A DNA stretch of 64,000 bases, from positions 1,222,001-1,286,000 of the forward strand of contig CP054837.1 in assembly GCA_028768525.1 (NCBI GenBank), in the 5' to 3' direction. The notes under the pieces were generated by a model. It worked only from the letters and a program-made list of their open reading frames with translations, was not told the DNA's origin and did no database searches. Every line of letters begins with the position of its first letter. The first letter of the stretch is position 1. This DNA comes from Desulfobacter sp. (lineage in GTDB: Bacteria > Desulfobacterota > Desulfobacteria > Desulfobacterales > Desulfobacteraceae). A program made the position numbers and the translations under genes. Positions 7,999 to 17,399 of the stretch are shown in pieces.

Positions 7999-9303
7999 AT
8001 GCCAAAAATTTCCTATGAGCAGTGCCTGGATAAAATCTATAAGCTGGGCCGCTTCGGTATCAAGCTGGAGCTTGATACCATCCTTAACATCCTGAGATTC
8101 CTGAACAACCCCCAGAAAAATTACAAGGTCGTCCATGTGGCCGGCACCAACGGCAAAGGCTCCACCGCCACCTATATAGCCTCCATTCTCAGGCAGGCGG
8201 GGTTCAGGACAGGCATTTACACCAGCCCCCACCTGGTCCGGTTCAACGAACGGATCACCGTTGACGGCAAAGAGATTTCCGATGATGATGTGGTCAAGGC
8301 TTATGAGGCAGTAAATGCCGTGGACATCGGCAAGCGCCGGGCCACCTTTTTTGAAATTGCCACTGCCATGGCCTTTTACCAGTTTTCAAAGGAAAAGGTG
8401 GACTGGGCTGTGATCGAAACCGGCATGGGCGGGCGGTTCGATGCCACCAATGTCATAAAGCCCCAGGTCAGTGTGATCACCAACCTTTCCATTGAGCACA
8501 CCGAATACCTGGGATCCACCATCAAAGACCTGGCCCGGGAAAAGGGAGGGATCATAAAACCCAACACCCCGGTGGTCACCGCGGTATCCCAGCCGTCGGG
8601 CATTGAGATGCTGGAAACAATTGCAAAAGAGAACAAGGCCCCCCTCTTCCGGTTCAAAAAGGATTTTTCCATCCGGAAAACGCCGAACAAAAAGACCTAT
8701 GCCTTTCAGGGAATTCACAATACCTATAAAGATTTGGTAAAGCCCCTGCCCGGCGACCACCAGCGGGAAAACCTATCCCTGGCCCTGGCGGCCTGCGAAC
8801 TGATATTCGACCACAACAAGGGCAGGGATGAAAGATACACGGTTTCCCCGGAACTGGTCAGGGAAGGCCTGTCCAACGCCCGGTGGCCCGGCCGCCTGGA
8901 AAAAATCATGGATGAGCCCCTGGTGATTCTGGACGGCGCCCACAACCTCAAGGCGGCCCAGGTGCTGGGCAAATACCTGGCCGGCAGGCTGGGAGACAAA
9001 AAACTCACCCTGGTGGTGGGCATCCTGGATGACAAACCCCATGAAGAGATGCTGGCACACCTGGCGCCCCTGGCCCACCGGGTAATCATCACCAAGGCAA
9101 AAATAGACCGGAGCCTTGAAACCGAGGTTCTCGAAAAGGCTGTGAAAAAATTTTTTAAGGGAGAAACCACCATTATTGAAGATGTCAAAGAAGCCGTATC
9201 CCATGCAATATCAACGTCTTCCAAAGAAGATGCCGTATGCATTGCCGGGTCACTATACGTGGCCGGGGAGGCAAAAGAAAAATTTTGTCTGGATTTTATC
9301 TGA
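7999..9303 (+). CDS. folC: Bifunctional folylpolyglutamate synthase/dihydrofolate synthase
   Basis: Mur-ligase family enzyme of 434 residues that adds glutamate to dihydropteroate and folates, making cytoplasmic polyglutamylated folate. The ATP loop GTNGKGST (about residues 50-57) and the Mur-ligase central motif 'ETGMGGRFDATNV' are clear. 'ILDGAHN' in the C-terminal domain matches the family. Length is normal. It begins 14 nt after the rpsU terminator stem and ends 28 bp before tRNA-Arg. In acetyl-CoA-pathway anaerobes folates also carry one-carbon units, so the enzyme would serve energy metabolism as well. Confidence 0.95.
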   Translation: MPKISYEQCLDKIYKLGRFGIKLELDTILNILRFLNNPQKNYKVVHVAGTNGKGSTATYIASILRQAGFRTGIYTSPHLVRFNERITVDGKEISDDDVVKAYEAVNAVDIGKRRATFFEIATAMAFYQFSKEKVDWAVIETGMGGRFDATNVIKPQVSVITNLSIEHTEYLGSTIKDLAREKGGIIKPNTPVVTAVSQPSGIEMLETIAKENKAPLFRFKKDFSIRKTPNKKTYAFQGIHNTYKDLVKPLPGDHQRENLSLALAACELIFDHNKGRDERYTVSPELVREGLSNARWPGRLEKIMDEPLVILDGAHNLKAAQVLGKYLAGRLGDKKLTLVVGILDDKPHEEMLAHLAPLAHRVIITKAKIDRSLETEVLEKAVKKFFKGETTIIEDVKEAVSHAISTSSKEDAVCIAGSLYVAGEAKEKFCLDFI

Positions 9304-9331
9304 TAATGTGGTATAACTTCGCCTGATTTGA

Positions 9332-9407
9332 GCGCCCGTAGCCCAGTGGATAAGGCGTCAGCCTCCGAAGCTGAAGATCGCTGGTTCGATTCCAGCCGGG
9401 CGCGCCA
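9332..9407 (+). tRNA. tRNA-Arg (anticodon CCG)
   Basis: A 76-nt cloverleaf with encoded CCA. The acceptor GCGCCCG (9332-9338) pairs with CGGGCGC (9397-9403), discriminator G, CCA at 9405-9407. The anticodon arm is TCAGC-CTCCGAA-GCTGA with anticodon CCG at 9365-9367. The T-arm CTGG-TTCGATT-CCAG is normal. It decodes CGG, a codon favoured in a G+C-rich genome. Confidence 0.96.
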
Positions 9408-9421
9408 TCCTTAAGACTCCC

Positions 9422-10690
9422 ATGAATACATTCCATAAAACAGGATTACGCATCGGACTGATTTCATACCGGTCCAATCCCCATTGCGGGGGCCAGGGGG
9501 TTTACATCCGCCACCTCAGCCATGCATTGTCCGACCTGGGCCACCAGGTAGAAGTGATCGCCGGGCCGCCGGATCCCCAACTTGACATCGGCCCCATGGA
9601 CAATATCAAGCTGTCCATGCTCCAGACCCTTGACCTTTACAATCCCGAAGATCTGTTCAGGACCCCCAGCCTGGATGAACTCAAAGATCCGGTCAATTTG
9701 ATTGAGTGGCTGGATATTTCCGCCATGGGATATTCCGAGCCCCTGACCTTCGGCATGCGGGTGAAACGGTATATGAAGGACAGAACCCGCAGCCTGGACA
9801 TCATCCATGACAACCAGACCCTGGCCTACGGCATCCTCTCTTTGGCGGGGTCAATGCCCGTCACCGCCACCATCCACCACCCCATGACCGTGGACCGGCG
9901 TTTGGCTGTGCAGAGCACCCGGTCATTTTGGAAAAAGCTCAAGGCCCTGCGGTGGTACTCCTTCATCGGGATGCAGAAACGGGTGGCCCGGAGGATGCCT
10001 GCCATTATCACGGTGTCCGACAGTTCCAAAAGAGATATTTCAAGGGAGTTTGACATCCCGGAGTCAAATTTCCGGACCATCCCCATCGGCATTGACATGG
10101 ACAATTTTTACCCCCTGGACCACGTCAAAAAGATCCCGGGGCGGCTCATTGTAACCAACAGTGCAGACACTCCCCTCAAGGGACTTTACCATCTTCTCCA
10201 TGCCCTGGACCGGCTGGTCAAAAAGGGACGGGAGGTCTCCCTCACCGTCATCGGCACGCCAAAAAAGGACGGGGGCATTGAAAACCTGGTTAAAAAACTG
10301 GATTTAGGACCCCACATCGACTTCACCGGCCGCATCGACCACCAGCGGTTTGTCCGGGAATATGCCAGGTCGCAAGTGGCCGTGGTCCCCTCCATGTACG
10401 AGGGATTCGGCCTGCCCGTGGGGGAGGCCATGGCCTGCCGGATTCCGGTGATTTCCACCACCGGGGGCGCCCTGCCCGAAGTGGCCGGAGACGCGGCAAA
10501 ACTGGTTCCCCCCGGGGATGCCCGGGCCCTGGAAAAGGCCATCGAAGAACTCCTGGATGATGAGAAACAGCGGGAGACCCTCGCCCAGAAAGGGTATGAA
10601 CGGGTGCAATCCGAATTTACCTGGGAGAAAACCGCCATAAAAACCGCAGCCGTATATCAGGAGGTGATTGATGATTACCATGGACTTTAA
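9422..10690 (+). CDS. Glycosyltransferase family 4
   Basis: Cytoplasmic GT-B fold sugar transferase of 422 residues. The N-terminal domain has the glycine-rich acceptor-side opening 'PHCGGQGVYIRHLSHALSDLGH' in outline. The C-terminal nucleotide-sugar domain carries the family-4 EX7E signature in 'MYEGFGLPVGEAMACRIPV' followed by 'STTGGALPEV'. It overlaps the following methyltransferase by 20 bp, so the two probably modify the same glycan or lipid. Neither donor nor acceptor sugar can be assigned from sequence. Confidence 0.9.
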   Translation: MNTFHKTGLRIGLISYRSNPHCGGQGVYIRHLSHALSDLGHQVEVIAGPPDPQLDIGPMDNIKLSMLQTLDLYNPEDLFRTPSLDELKDPVNLIEWLDISAMGYSEPLTFGMRVKRYMKDRTRSLDIIHDNQTLAYGILSLAGSMPVTATIHHPMTVDRRLAVQSTRSFWKKLKALRWYSFIGMQKRVARRMPAIITVSDSSKRDISREFDIPESNFRTIPIGIDMDNFYPLDHVKKIPGRLIVTNSADTPLKGLYHLLHALDRLVKKGREVSLTVIGTPKKDGGIENLVKKLDLGPHIDFTGRIDHQRFVREYARSQVAVVPSMYEGFGLPVGEAMACRIPVISTTGGALPEVAGDAAKLVPPGDARALEKAIEELLDDEKQRETLAQKGYERVQSEFTWEKTAIKTAAVYQEVIDDYHGL

Positions 10691-11381
10691 CCGGCTGGAT
10701 ATCCGCCCCGGGGACCGGGTGCTGGACATCGGCTGCGGCGAAGGCCGCCACACCGTGCGCATCTGCCAGGAGAAAGGCGCTGTCTGCACCGGGGCCGACT
10801 TCGGGTTCGACAACCTGGTCACCACCCGGGGGAAGCTGGAATTCCACCAGGCCATTGAAGACCTTTCCTGCAGGGACTGGAACCTCTCCTGCATGGACAT
10901 TACGGCCATGCCCTTTGATAATGAAAGCTTTGATGTGGTCCTCTGCTCGGAAGTCCTGGAGCATATCCCCAACGATGATGCCGCCATTGACGAGCTGGCC
11001 CGAATCGTAAAGCCGGGGCAAACCCTTGCCGTCAGCGTCCCCAGGGCCTGGCCCGAAAAAATCTGCTGGCAGCTCTCCGACGAGTATTTCAATGCCAACA
11101 TGGGCCATGTCCGGATCTACAATAAGAATGAACTCATGGACCGGATCCGCGAGAGAGGATTTTCCTTTACCGGTGCCCATTTTGCCCACAGCATCCACAG
11201 CCCGTACTGGTGGCTTAAATGCCTGGTGGGCCCCAACCGGACCGATTCCGCCGCCGTAAACCTCTACCACCGCCTCCTGGTCTGGGACCTGATGAAAAAG
11301 CCGAAGCTCACCACCTGGGTGGACAGGCTGCTCAACCCGGTGCTGGGCAAAAGCGTGGTCATGTATTTTAAAAAACATTAA
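10671..11381 (+). CDS. SAM-dependent class I methyltransferase
   Basis: Protein of 236 residues. ATG 10671 is chosen because GGAGG sits 6 nt upstream; a TTG at 10668 and an ATG at 10680 are alternatives. The SAM motif I 'VLDIGCGEGRHTVRI' is near residue 18, the post-motif 'DVVLCSEVLEHIP' is typical of UbiE/Methyltransf_11 enzymes, and the glycine motif near 'IVKPGQTLAVSVPR' follows. The 20-bp overlap with the glycosyltransferase gene implies coupled translation and a shared pathway, perhaps methylation of a glycolipid or polysaccharide precursor. That role is inferred from the neighbour only. Confidence 0.88.
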   Translation: MITMDFNRLDIRPGDRVLDIGCGEGRHTVRICQEKGAVCTGADFGFDNLVTTRGKLEFHQAIEDLSCRDWNLSCMDITAMPFDNESFDVVLCSEVLEHIPNDDAAIDELARIVKPGQTLAVSVPRAWPEKICWQLSDEYFNANMGHVRIYNKNELMDRIRERGFSFTGAHFAHSIHSPYWWLKCLVGPNRTDSAAVNLYHRLLVWDLMKKPKLTTWVDRLLNPVLGKSVVMYFKKH

Positions 11382-11465
11382 GACCGGATTTTACGCGCGG
11401 CCTGACCTGTTCAGGGGGGAAAACGGTATTATATTCTCTTCATAACCTAAATATTGAGGAGAAAT

Positions 11466-12488
11466 ATGCGCACCCTAATCATCCTGGCCGCCCTGATCCC
11501 CCTGGCCTATTCATGTGCCACCGCCCCCAAGGCAGTGAAACGCAGCGATCCTTTAATCGGAAAAATTATAAAGGGCACCACCGGGAAAGAAATATCCTAC
11601 GACCATCTGCTGGACGCCCTGGCCGCCGCCGACGTTATCTATCTTTCCGAAAAACACGACAACCCCATGCACCATGCCGCCCAGCAGCGGATCATCAGCG
11701 ATCTGGCCGATTCCGGCCGCTCCCCCATTCTCGGTTTTGAATTCTTCCCGGTGAAGGACACCCCCCTCCTTTTAAATCTCATGGATTCAAAAAAGGCTGG
11801 ACACTCCCCGGACATTGAAAAAGCCGTGGAGACCCGGATGAGACAGAAACTGGGCTGGGAAGACCAATCCGACACCATGTGGTCCTTTTATTGGAACCTC
11901 CTGACCCTGGCCAGGGACAAGGGGCTGACCGCGGGAGGCCTGGACCTTGTGCCGTCACTGAAACGGCGCATCACCCGCAAAGGCATTCAAGGCATCACGC
12001 CCCTTGAAAAAACGCAGATATTTTCCACCGGCCTCAACGATCCGGCGTACAAAACCCATATGACCGGAATTTTCAAAAATGTCCACTGCGGCATGGACCA
12101 CGGCAGAATGACTGACAGGCTATACGATACCTGGCTGGCCAGAAATGACCGCATGGCCCTGTCCATTACAGAACTCCACCGCACCAGGGCAAAAGGAACC
12201 GGCCCGGTGGTGGTGATCATGGGCAACGGGCATACTGAATACGGGCTGGGGGTCATGGACAGGGTGCGCCATTTAAGCCCGGATATTTCCCAGGTCAACC
12301 TGGCCATGACAGAGATCTCCAGGGAACCGGCAGACCTTGCCGCCTATTTGGCCCCGCTGGATTTACAAGACCACCCCCCTGCCCCGCCCGGAGACTTTCT
12401 ATGGTTTACCCAGCGGGTTTCTTACGAGGATCCCTGTCTTAAATTCAGGAAAGCGCTGGAAAAAATGAGAAAAAAGAAAATGGAATAA
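11466..12488 (+). CDS. ChaN-family haem-binding lipoprotein
   Basis: Protein of 340 residues starting at ATG 11466, which has GAGGAGA just upstream; an upstream TTG reading at 11454 adds only four residues. A short hydrophobic leader ends in 'LAYSC', a slightly atypical lipobox, so it is probably an acylated membrane lipoprotein. The body matches the ChaN/DUF399 family: 'VIYLSEKHDNPMHH' near the N-terminus, 'ILGFEFF', and 'VVVIMGNGHTEYGLGV' near the C-terminus. ChaN proteins bind haem and are linked to iron uptake. No transporter partner is adjacent here. Confidence 0.82.
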   Translation: MRTLIILAALIPLAYSCATAPKAVKRSDPLIGKIIKGTTGKEISYDHLLDALAAADVIYLSEKHDNPMHHAAQQRIISDLADSGRSPILGFEFFPVKDTPLLLNLMDSKKAGHSPDIEKAVETRMRQKLGWEDQSDTMWSFYWNLLTLARDKGLTAGGLDLVPSLKRRITRKGIQGITPLEKTQIFSTGLNDPAYKTHMTGIFKNVHCGMDHGRMTDRLYDTWLARNDRMALSITELHRTRAKGTGPVVVIMGNGHTEYGLGVMDRVRHLSPDISQVNLAMTEISREPADLAAYLAPLDLQDHPPAPPGDFLWFTQRVSYEDPCLKFRKALEKMRKKKME

Positions 12489-12572
12489 CTGCCTTTACAT
12501 CGACGAAAAGAGCCCTATTCTAATGATTAGTATTCATTTTATGATTCACCATCACTATACAGGAGAAGACAG

Positions 12573-12743
12573 ATGACCGAAAAAATATGCCCCACCTGTA
12601 AAGGAAAAAAAGTGCTTGTCGGCAATTGTGAATGCAACGCGGAATGGCGGACCAACGATCCGGAAGACGTGGCTGATGACTGTGTCTGCGAGCCGGACCA
12701 GAAATGCCCGGATTGTGCCGGCACCGGCGTTATTCAGGAATAA
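12573..12743 (+). CDS. Small Cys-rich (zinc-ribbon-like) protein
   Basis: A 56-residue reading from ATG 12573, with AGGAGAAG upstream at 12561. It begins with CPTCKG and ends with CPDCAGTG, the CxxCxG pattern of DnaJ-type zinc clusters. Between them are CEC and CVC pairs, giving eight cysteines. It probably binds a metal ion and may be a stand-alone zinc-ribbon of unknown partner. It is followed at once by a strong terminator. Coding status is supported by the ribosome binding site, the motif symmetry and the terminator position. Confidence 0.75.
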   Translation: MTEKICPTCKGKKVLVGNCECNAEWRTNDPEDVADDCVCEPDQKCPDCAGTGVIQE

Positions 12744-12747
12744 TTTG

Positions 12748-12779
12748 GGCCGGATACAGGATCCGGCCTATTCCTTTTT
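12748..12779 (+). terminator. Terminator between convergent genes
   Basis: GGCCGGAT at 12748-12755 pairs with ATCCGGCC at 12761-12768 across a 5-nt loop, followed by a T-rich tract (12771-12779). It ends the plus-strand Cys-rich gene and overlaps the last bases of the minus-strand methyltransferase. Confidence 0.75.
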
Positions 12780-13391
12780 CCGCCTCAGCACCCCGAGGGT
12801 TTTCGTCATTTCAAGTTCTTCATAGAGGCCGGACGCCCTTGCCTCTTCGTAGACCTGCCTGGGGGGCTGCCCCCCCTCCTCGGGATTGAAAAAAATATCA
12901 TGGATCACAAGGTAGCCCCCGGGCATGAGACGGGGGGCCCAGGTGGTCAGATCCGTTCGGGCAGCCTCATAGGAATGGCCGCCGTCTATAAAGACCATGG
13001 CAAGCGGCGTGCACCACATCCGGCCGGCAGTGGCCGAAGAGGAAACAATGGGCACCACCGTATCTTCCAGTCCGGCCCGTTCCAGGGTCTGCCGGAAGAG
13101 CGGCAGGGTGTTCACCCCTAAAACGGCCCCATCATAAAGATCAGGGTCAAAGTATTCTTCACCGGGCTGCTGTTCTTCCGACCCGCGGTGGTGGTCAATG
13201 GAATACAGAATCCCGCTGTTTTCCCTGCAGGCCTGTCCGATGACGGCTGCGGACCGGCCGCAGTAAGAGCCGATTTCAAGCAGGGGGCCCATGGCCGATG
13301 CCTCCAGGGCGACATCATAGAGCCGCACCACCTCTTCATCGTGCATGAATCCCTTGATGGTGTTCAGAAACTGAAAATCAATTTTCGTCAT
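12768..13391 (-). CDS. Class I SAM-dependent methyltransferase (Methyltransf_24/O-methyltransferase-like)
   Basis: Protein of 207 residues with motif I 'LLEIGSYCGRSAAVIG' near residue 37, an acidic second strand 'LYSIDHHRG', and 'MVFIDGGHSYEAARTDL' near residue 132. The Asp-Gly-Gly-His motif is typical of the Methyltransf_24 group, which includes glycan and cephalosporin-hydroxylase-like enzymes. It begins 14 bp inside the end of ftsK and is the last gene of the rnj-ftsK unit. Substrate unknown. Confidence 0.85.
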   Translation of the reverse strand: MTKIDFQFLNTIKGFMHDEEVVRLYDVALEASAMGPLLEIGSYCGRSAAVIGQACRENSGILYSIDHHRGSEEQQPGEEYFDPDLYDGAVLGVNTLPLFRQTLERAGLEDTVVPIVSSSATAGRMWCTPLAMVFIDGGHSYEAARTDLTTWAPRLMPGGYLVIHDIFFNPEEGGQPPRQVYEEARASGLYEELEMTKTLGVLRRKKE

Positions 13392-15711
13392 AGCTTTTCA
13401 CCAGTATCTCACGGCCTTTGGAGCCGATCTGCGGCCCCACAATCCCTTCATGTTCCATCATTTCAATGAGCCGGGCGGCCCGGTTGTAGCCAATGCGCAA
13501 ACGACGCTGGACATAGGAGATGGAGGCCTGCCGGTCCTTGGTGACCAGTGCCACGGCCTCGTCGTACTTGGCATCGTACTCGGATTCGTCAAAGCTTTTT
13601 TCCTCGTCCTGGCCGTCTCCCATGGTAACCTCTTCATTATAGTCGGGTTTACGCTGTTCCTTTATAAACCCGGTGACCCGGCCAATTTCCTTTTCCGAGA
13701 TATAGGCCCCCTGGATCCGCATGAGCTTGCCCGTGCCCGGCGGGCAGAAAAGCATATCCCCGTTGCCCAGAAGGCTTTCTGCCCCCCCCTGGTCGATGAT
13801 GATCCGGCCGTCGATTTTTGAAGAGACCTGGAAGGAGATCCGGGTGGGAAAATTAGCCTTGATGGTGCCGGTGAGGACATCCGCCGAAGGGCGCTGGGTG
13901 GCGATAATAAGATGAATGCCCGCCGCCCGGGCCATCTGGGCCAGGCGGGTGAGGGCGTATTCCACATCCTTGGAGGCCACCATCATGAGATCCCCCAGTT
14001 CGTCCACGATGACCACGATATACGGCAGGGTCTCAAGGGGGACCCCGGCCGCACCCATGAGTTCATCGGGATCGGCGCCGGGCCCGGCCGCGGCCAGTTT
14101 TTCCTTTACCATCTCATTGTACTGGCCGATGTTCCGCAGCCCGGACAGCTCCAGGAGTTCATACCGCCGCTCCATCTCCTTCACCGCCCAGAACAATGCG
14201 TTGGTGGCCTTTTTCATATCCGTGACCACCGGGGTGATCAGATGGGGGATGTCGTTGTATACGGAAAGCTCGATCCGCTTGGGATCCACCATGATCAGCT
14301 TGACCTGGTCCGGGCTGGCCTTGTACAGCAGACTGATGATCATGGAGTTGAGCCCCACGGACTTGCCCGTGCCGGTAGCTCCTGCAATGAGCAGGTGGGG
14401 CATCTTATCCATCTTGGTGGCCACTGGCTGCCCCAGAAGATCCTTGCCCAGTCCCAGGGTGAGCAGGGAATCTGAGGTGACAAATTCCTTGGAAGCGACC
14501 ATCTCCCTGAGGTTGACCTGTTCCCGTTCGTCATTGGGGATTTCAATGCCCACCACATCCCGGCCGGGGATGGGGGCCACAATACGGATGGAAATGGCGG
14601 AGAGGGCCAGGGCCAGGTCATCGGAAAGGCCCACGATCTTTGACAATTTTATTCCCGGCGCCGGCCGGTATTCAAAGGTGGTGATCACGGGGCCGGGCAG
14701 GATTTCCACCACCTCGCCCCGGACGTTGAAATCCTTGAGTTTCTCCTCAAGTATCTTCGCTTTTTCCTGAAGGATCTGGGTATCCACATGGCGGCGGACC
14801 TTGGCCTTTTCATCCAGGAAAGAGAGCTTGGGCAGAACGAAATCCGGCCGCTCCCGGATATCTTCAAGGGCCGGATCGGCCATATATTCCCTGTCATCCC
14901 GTTCCACCTCCACGATATTGGGGGCAAAAAGGTCGTCCACGGAAACATCGCCTCTGCCCTCCACGGGTTCAGGCACCACCACCGGGACCGTTTCTTTCTT
15001 TTTTCTCTTCCTTTTCGTTGTTTTTTCAGGCAACTCCCTGGGCTTTGCATCAAGTTCCCTGGCCTGCTCCGCCCGTTCGGCCCGCTCTATCCTTGCCGAT
15101 TTCCTGGCTTCCCGCATCTTTACGCCCTGGGTCTTCATATATGCAAGGGCCTCGGCCATATCCTTTTGCATGGTCCGCATCAACGCTGCGGCCTTGTCCC
15201 GGAGCAACAGCACCACCGCTTTAACGGAAATGCCGGTGGCCAGGACGAATCCCACCACCACCACGAAAGCCAGCACAATGATGCATCCGGTGATATTGGC
15301 ATATTTTAAAAGAAACCCCGTCACCGCCGTGCCCACCACGCCGCCGGCGGGCATCAGGGTGTTGGAAAACCGGTAGGCATCCCTGAACAGATAAAAGATA
15401 CTACCGGTGGAAACCATGAGCATGAGGCCGCCAACCAGGGTAAGCCAGATCACCCTGGCAGATTTTCCCTTAAGATACCAGAGGCCCAGCAGGGAGAGGA
15501 CCAGAGGGACCCAGAGGGAGCCGATGCCGAAAAGATAGACAAAAAGCCCGGCCGTATGGGCCCCCACCAGGCCGAACAGGTTGTGGATCTTTTTGGGGAC
15601 CTCGAAGAAATGGTTGCCCACGCAGGGGTCTGCCGCGTGAAAGGAAAAAAGGCTTACCGCTGTCAGGATAATCAGAAAAAAGAGGAAAATGCCGTAGAGT
15701 TCTTTTTTCAT
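13378..15711 (-). CDS. ftsK: DNA translocase FtsK/SpoIIIE
   Basis: Septal DNA pump of 777 residues that clears and resolves chromosomes at division. ATG 15711 (MKKELYG...) is preferred over a longer reading that runs into rnj. Four N-terminal membrane helices (to about residue 165) anchor it. A charged linker rich in Arg, Lys and Glu follows. The motor domain has Walker A GATGTGKSVGL and Walker B 'YIVVIVDELGDLM'. The C-terminal winged-helix gamma domain (QRRLRIGYNRAARLIEMME) reads KOPS sites on DNA. Ten bp separate it from the RNase J stop. Confidence 0.96.
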   Translation of the reverse strand: MKKELYGIFLFFLIILTAVSLFSFHAADPCVGNHFFEVPKKIHNLFGLVGAHTAGLFVYLFGIGSLWVPLVLSLLGLWYLKGKSARVIWLTLVGGLMLMVSTGSIFYLFRDAYRFSNTLMPAGGVVGTAVTGFLLKYANITGCIIVLAFVVVVGFVLATGISVKAVVLLLRDKAAALMRTMQKDMAEALAYMKTQGVKMREARKSARIERAERAEQARELDAKPRELPEKTTKRKRKKKETVPVVVPEPVEGRGDVSVDDLFAPNIVEVERDDREYMADPALEDIRERPDFVLPKLSFLDEKAKVRRHVDTQILQEKAKILEEKLKDFNVRGEVVEILPGPVITTFEYRPAPGIKLSKIVGLSDDLALALSAISIRIVAPIPGRDVVGIEIPNDEREQVNLREMVASKEFVTSDSLLTLGLGKDLLGQPVATKMDKMPHLLIAGATGTGKSVGLNSMIISLLYKASPDQVKLIMVDPKRIELSVYNDIPHLITPVVTDMKKATNALFWAVKEMERRYELLELSGLRNIGQYNEMVKEKLAAAGPGADPDELMGAAGVPLETLPYIVVIVDELGDLMMVASKDVEYALTRLAQMARAAGIHLIIATQRPSADVLTGTIKANFPTRISFQVSSKIDGRIIIDQGGAESLLGNGDMLFCPPGTGKLMRIQGAYISEKEIGRVTGFIKEQRKPDYNEEVTMGDGQDEEKSFDESEYDAKYDEAVALVTKDRQASISYVQRRLRIGYNRAARLIEMMEHEGIVGPQIGSKGREILVKSYDEN

Positions 15712-15721
15712 ACCTGGATGA

Positions 15722-17374
15722 TCAGACCTCAATGATAATGGGCACAATCAGGGGACGGCGGTTGATGGCAAAGGCAAAGTACTGCTTCAGGGCGCGCTGG
15801 AGTTTTTTGCGGATCAGCTCCACCCGGGATTCCAGCCCGGCCTCGTATTCCTCAACGATTTCCAGGATCACGCACTGGGCGTCGTCCACCAGGTATCCGG
15901 TGGCCGAATCAAAGACAAACCCCTTGGAGACCAGTTCCGGCCCGTAAAGCACCACACCGGTTTCCTCGTCGATGATCATGGTGACCACCACAAGCCCCCC
16001 TTCGGACAGCTCACGGCGCTCCTTGAGCACGGACCGGCCCACATCGCCGATGCCCTTGCCGTCCACAAGGATCCGGCCGGTCTGCACCTTTCCCTCTATG
16101 CGGCCGCCCTTGTCCTCGTCAAAGGCGATGACCTGCCCGTCTTCGGCCACAATGACGTTGTGCCGTTCCAGGCCCAGTTTCTCCGCCAGGCGGGCGTGGA
16201 CCACCAGATGCCGGTATTCCCCATGGATGGGGATAAAATACTCCGGCCGGGTGAGGTTGATCATCAGCTTGAGCTCTTCCTGGTGGGCATGGCCCGAGGC
16301 ATGGATCTGGGCGACTTTGGAATACACCACTTCCGCCCCCCTCCGGTAGAGCTTGTTGATGATATTGGAAATGGCTTTTTCGTTGCCCGGGATGTGTTTG
16401 GAGGAAAGGATCACCGTATCCCCTTTCCGGATATTGATGTGCTTGTGCACCCCCGAGGCCATCCGGGCAAGGGCCGACATGGGCTCTCCCTGGCTGCCGG
16501 TGGTGATGATGGCCACCTCGTCGGGGGGCAGTTTATGGATCTGCTTGATGTCCACAATCATGCCCGGCGGGCAGGTGATATATCCCAGGCGCATGGCCGC
16601 ATCGGTGATCTGCTCCATGGACCGGCCGTTGAAGACCACCTTGCGGTTATTGCGCCGGGCCATATCAATGACCTGCTGGATGCGGAAAACGTTGGAGGCA
16701 AACAGGGCCACGATGACCCGACCCGGGGCCGCTGCAATGAGTTTGCCCAGGTTCTTGGCCACCTCCTGTTCGGACATGGTATACCCTTCCACCTCCACAT
16801 TGGTGGAATCGGACATCAGGGCCAGCACCCCCTGCTCTCCCCACCGGGCAAAGCTGGAGATATCCGTATTCTTCATCTTGTCCCCGGAGTGACTGATCCT
16901 GAAATCCCCGGTATGGACCACCACCCCTTCAGGGGTATTAATGGCCAGCCCGACGCCGTCCACCGTGGAATGGCTCACCCGGATAAATTCAATGTCAAAG
17001 GGCTCAATGGTGAGCACCTCTCCGGGGTTGACCACATTGAGGTCCACATGGGTGTTCAGGTCGAACTCCACCAGTTTGTTTCTGGCGATTTCCAGGGTAA
17101 AAGGGGTGCCGTAGACGGGCAGGCGGATTTCACGGAGCAGGTAGGGCAGCGCCCCGATATGGTCTTCATGGGCATGGGTGAGGATGATGCCCTCTATTTT
17201 TTCCCGGTTTTCCCGCAGGTAATCCATGGCCGGGATAACGATATCCACCCCCAGCATATAGTCTTCGGGAAACATGAGCCCGGCGTCGATGATAAACATG
17301 ACGTCCCCGTACTCCACCACCATCATATTCAGGCCGATTTCACCCAGCCCCCCGAGCGGTATGATCTTTAACAT
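15722..17374 (-). CDS. rnj: Ribonuclease J
   Basis: Metallo-beta-lactamase/beta-CASP ribonuclease of 550 residues, with 5'-3' exo- and endonuclease activity in mRNA decay and rRNA maturation. It starts at 'MLKIIPLGGLGEIG', the family's normal N-terminus; an ATG at 17398 would add eight residues and no ribosome binding site separates the two. The zinc site HAHEDH is present (LTHAHEDHIGALP), as are beta-CASP motifs such as 'SGDKMKN' and 'HASGHAHQEELK'. RNase J beside FtsK is common in deltaproteobacteria. The gene follows a small conserved gene by about 25 bp. Confidence 0.95.
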   Translation of the reverse strand: MLKIIPLGGLGEIGLNMMVVEYGDVMFIIDAGLMFPEDYMLGVDIVIPAMDYLRENREKIEGIILTHAHEDHIGALPYLLREIRLPVYGTPFTLEIARNKLVEFDLNTHVDLNVVNPGEVLTIEPFDIEFIRVSHSTVDGVGLAINTPEGVVVHTGDFRISHSGDKMKNTDISSFARWGEQGVLALMSDSTNVEVEGYTMSEQEVAKNLGKLIAAAPGRVIVALFASNVFRIQQVIDMARRNNRKVVFNGRSMEQITDAAMRLGYITCPPGMIVDIKQIHKLPPDEVAIITTGSQGEPMSALARMASGVHKHINIRKGDTVILSSKHIPGNEKAISNIINKLYRRGAEVVYSKVAQIHASGHAHQEELKLMINLTRPEYFIPIHGEYRHLVVHARLAEKLGLERHNVIVAEDGQVIAFDEDKGGRIEGKVQTGRILVDGKGIGDVGRSVLKERRELSEGGLVVVTMIIDEETGVVLYGPELVSKGFVFDSATGYLVDDAQCVILEIVEEYEAGLESRVELIRKKLQRALKQYFAFAINRRPLIVPIIIEV

Positions 17375-17399
17375 ATTTTTTATATATCCAGACCCCATA

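Noticed and set aside
16160..17371. 403-codon plus-strand frame across rnj
   Set aside because: It is opposite to a well-supported RNase J and its residues mirror that gene's codons.
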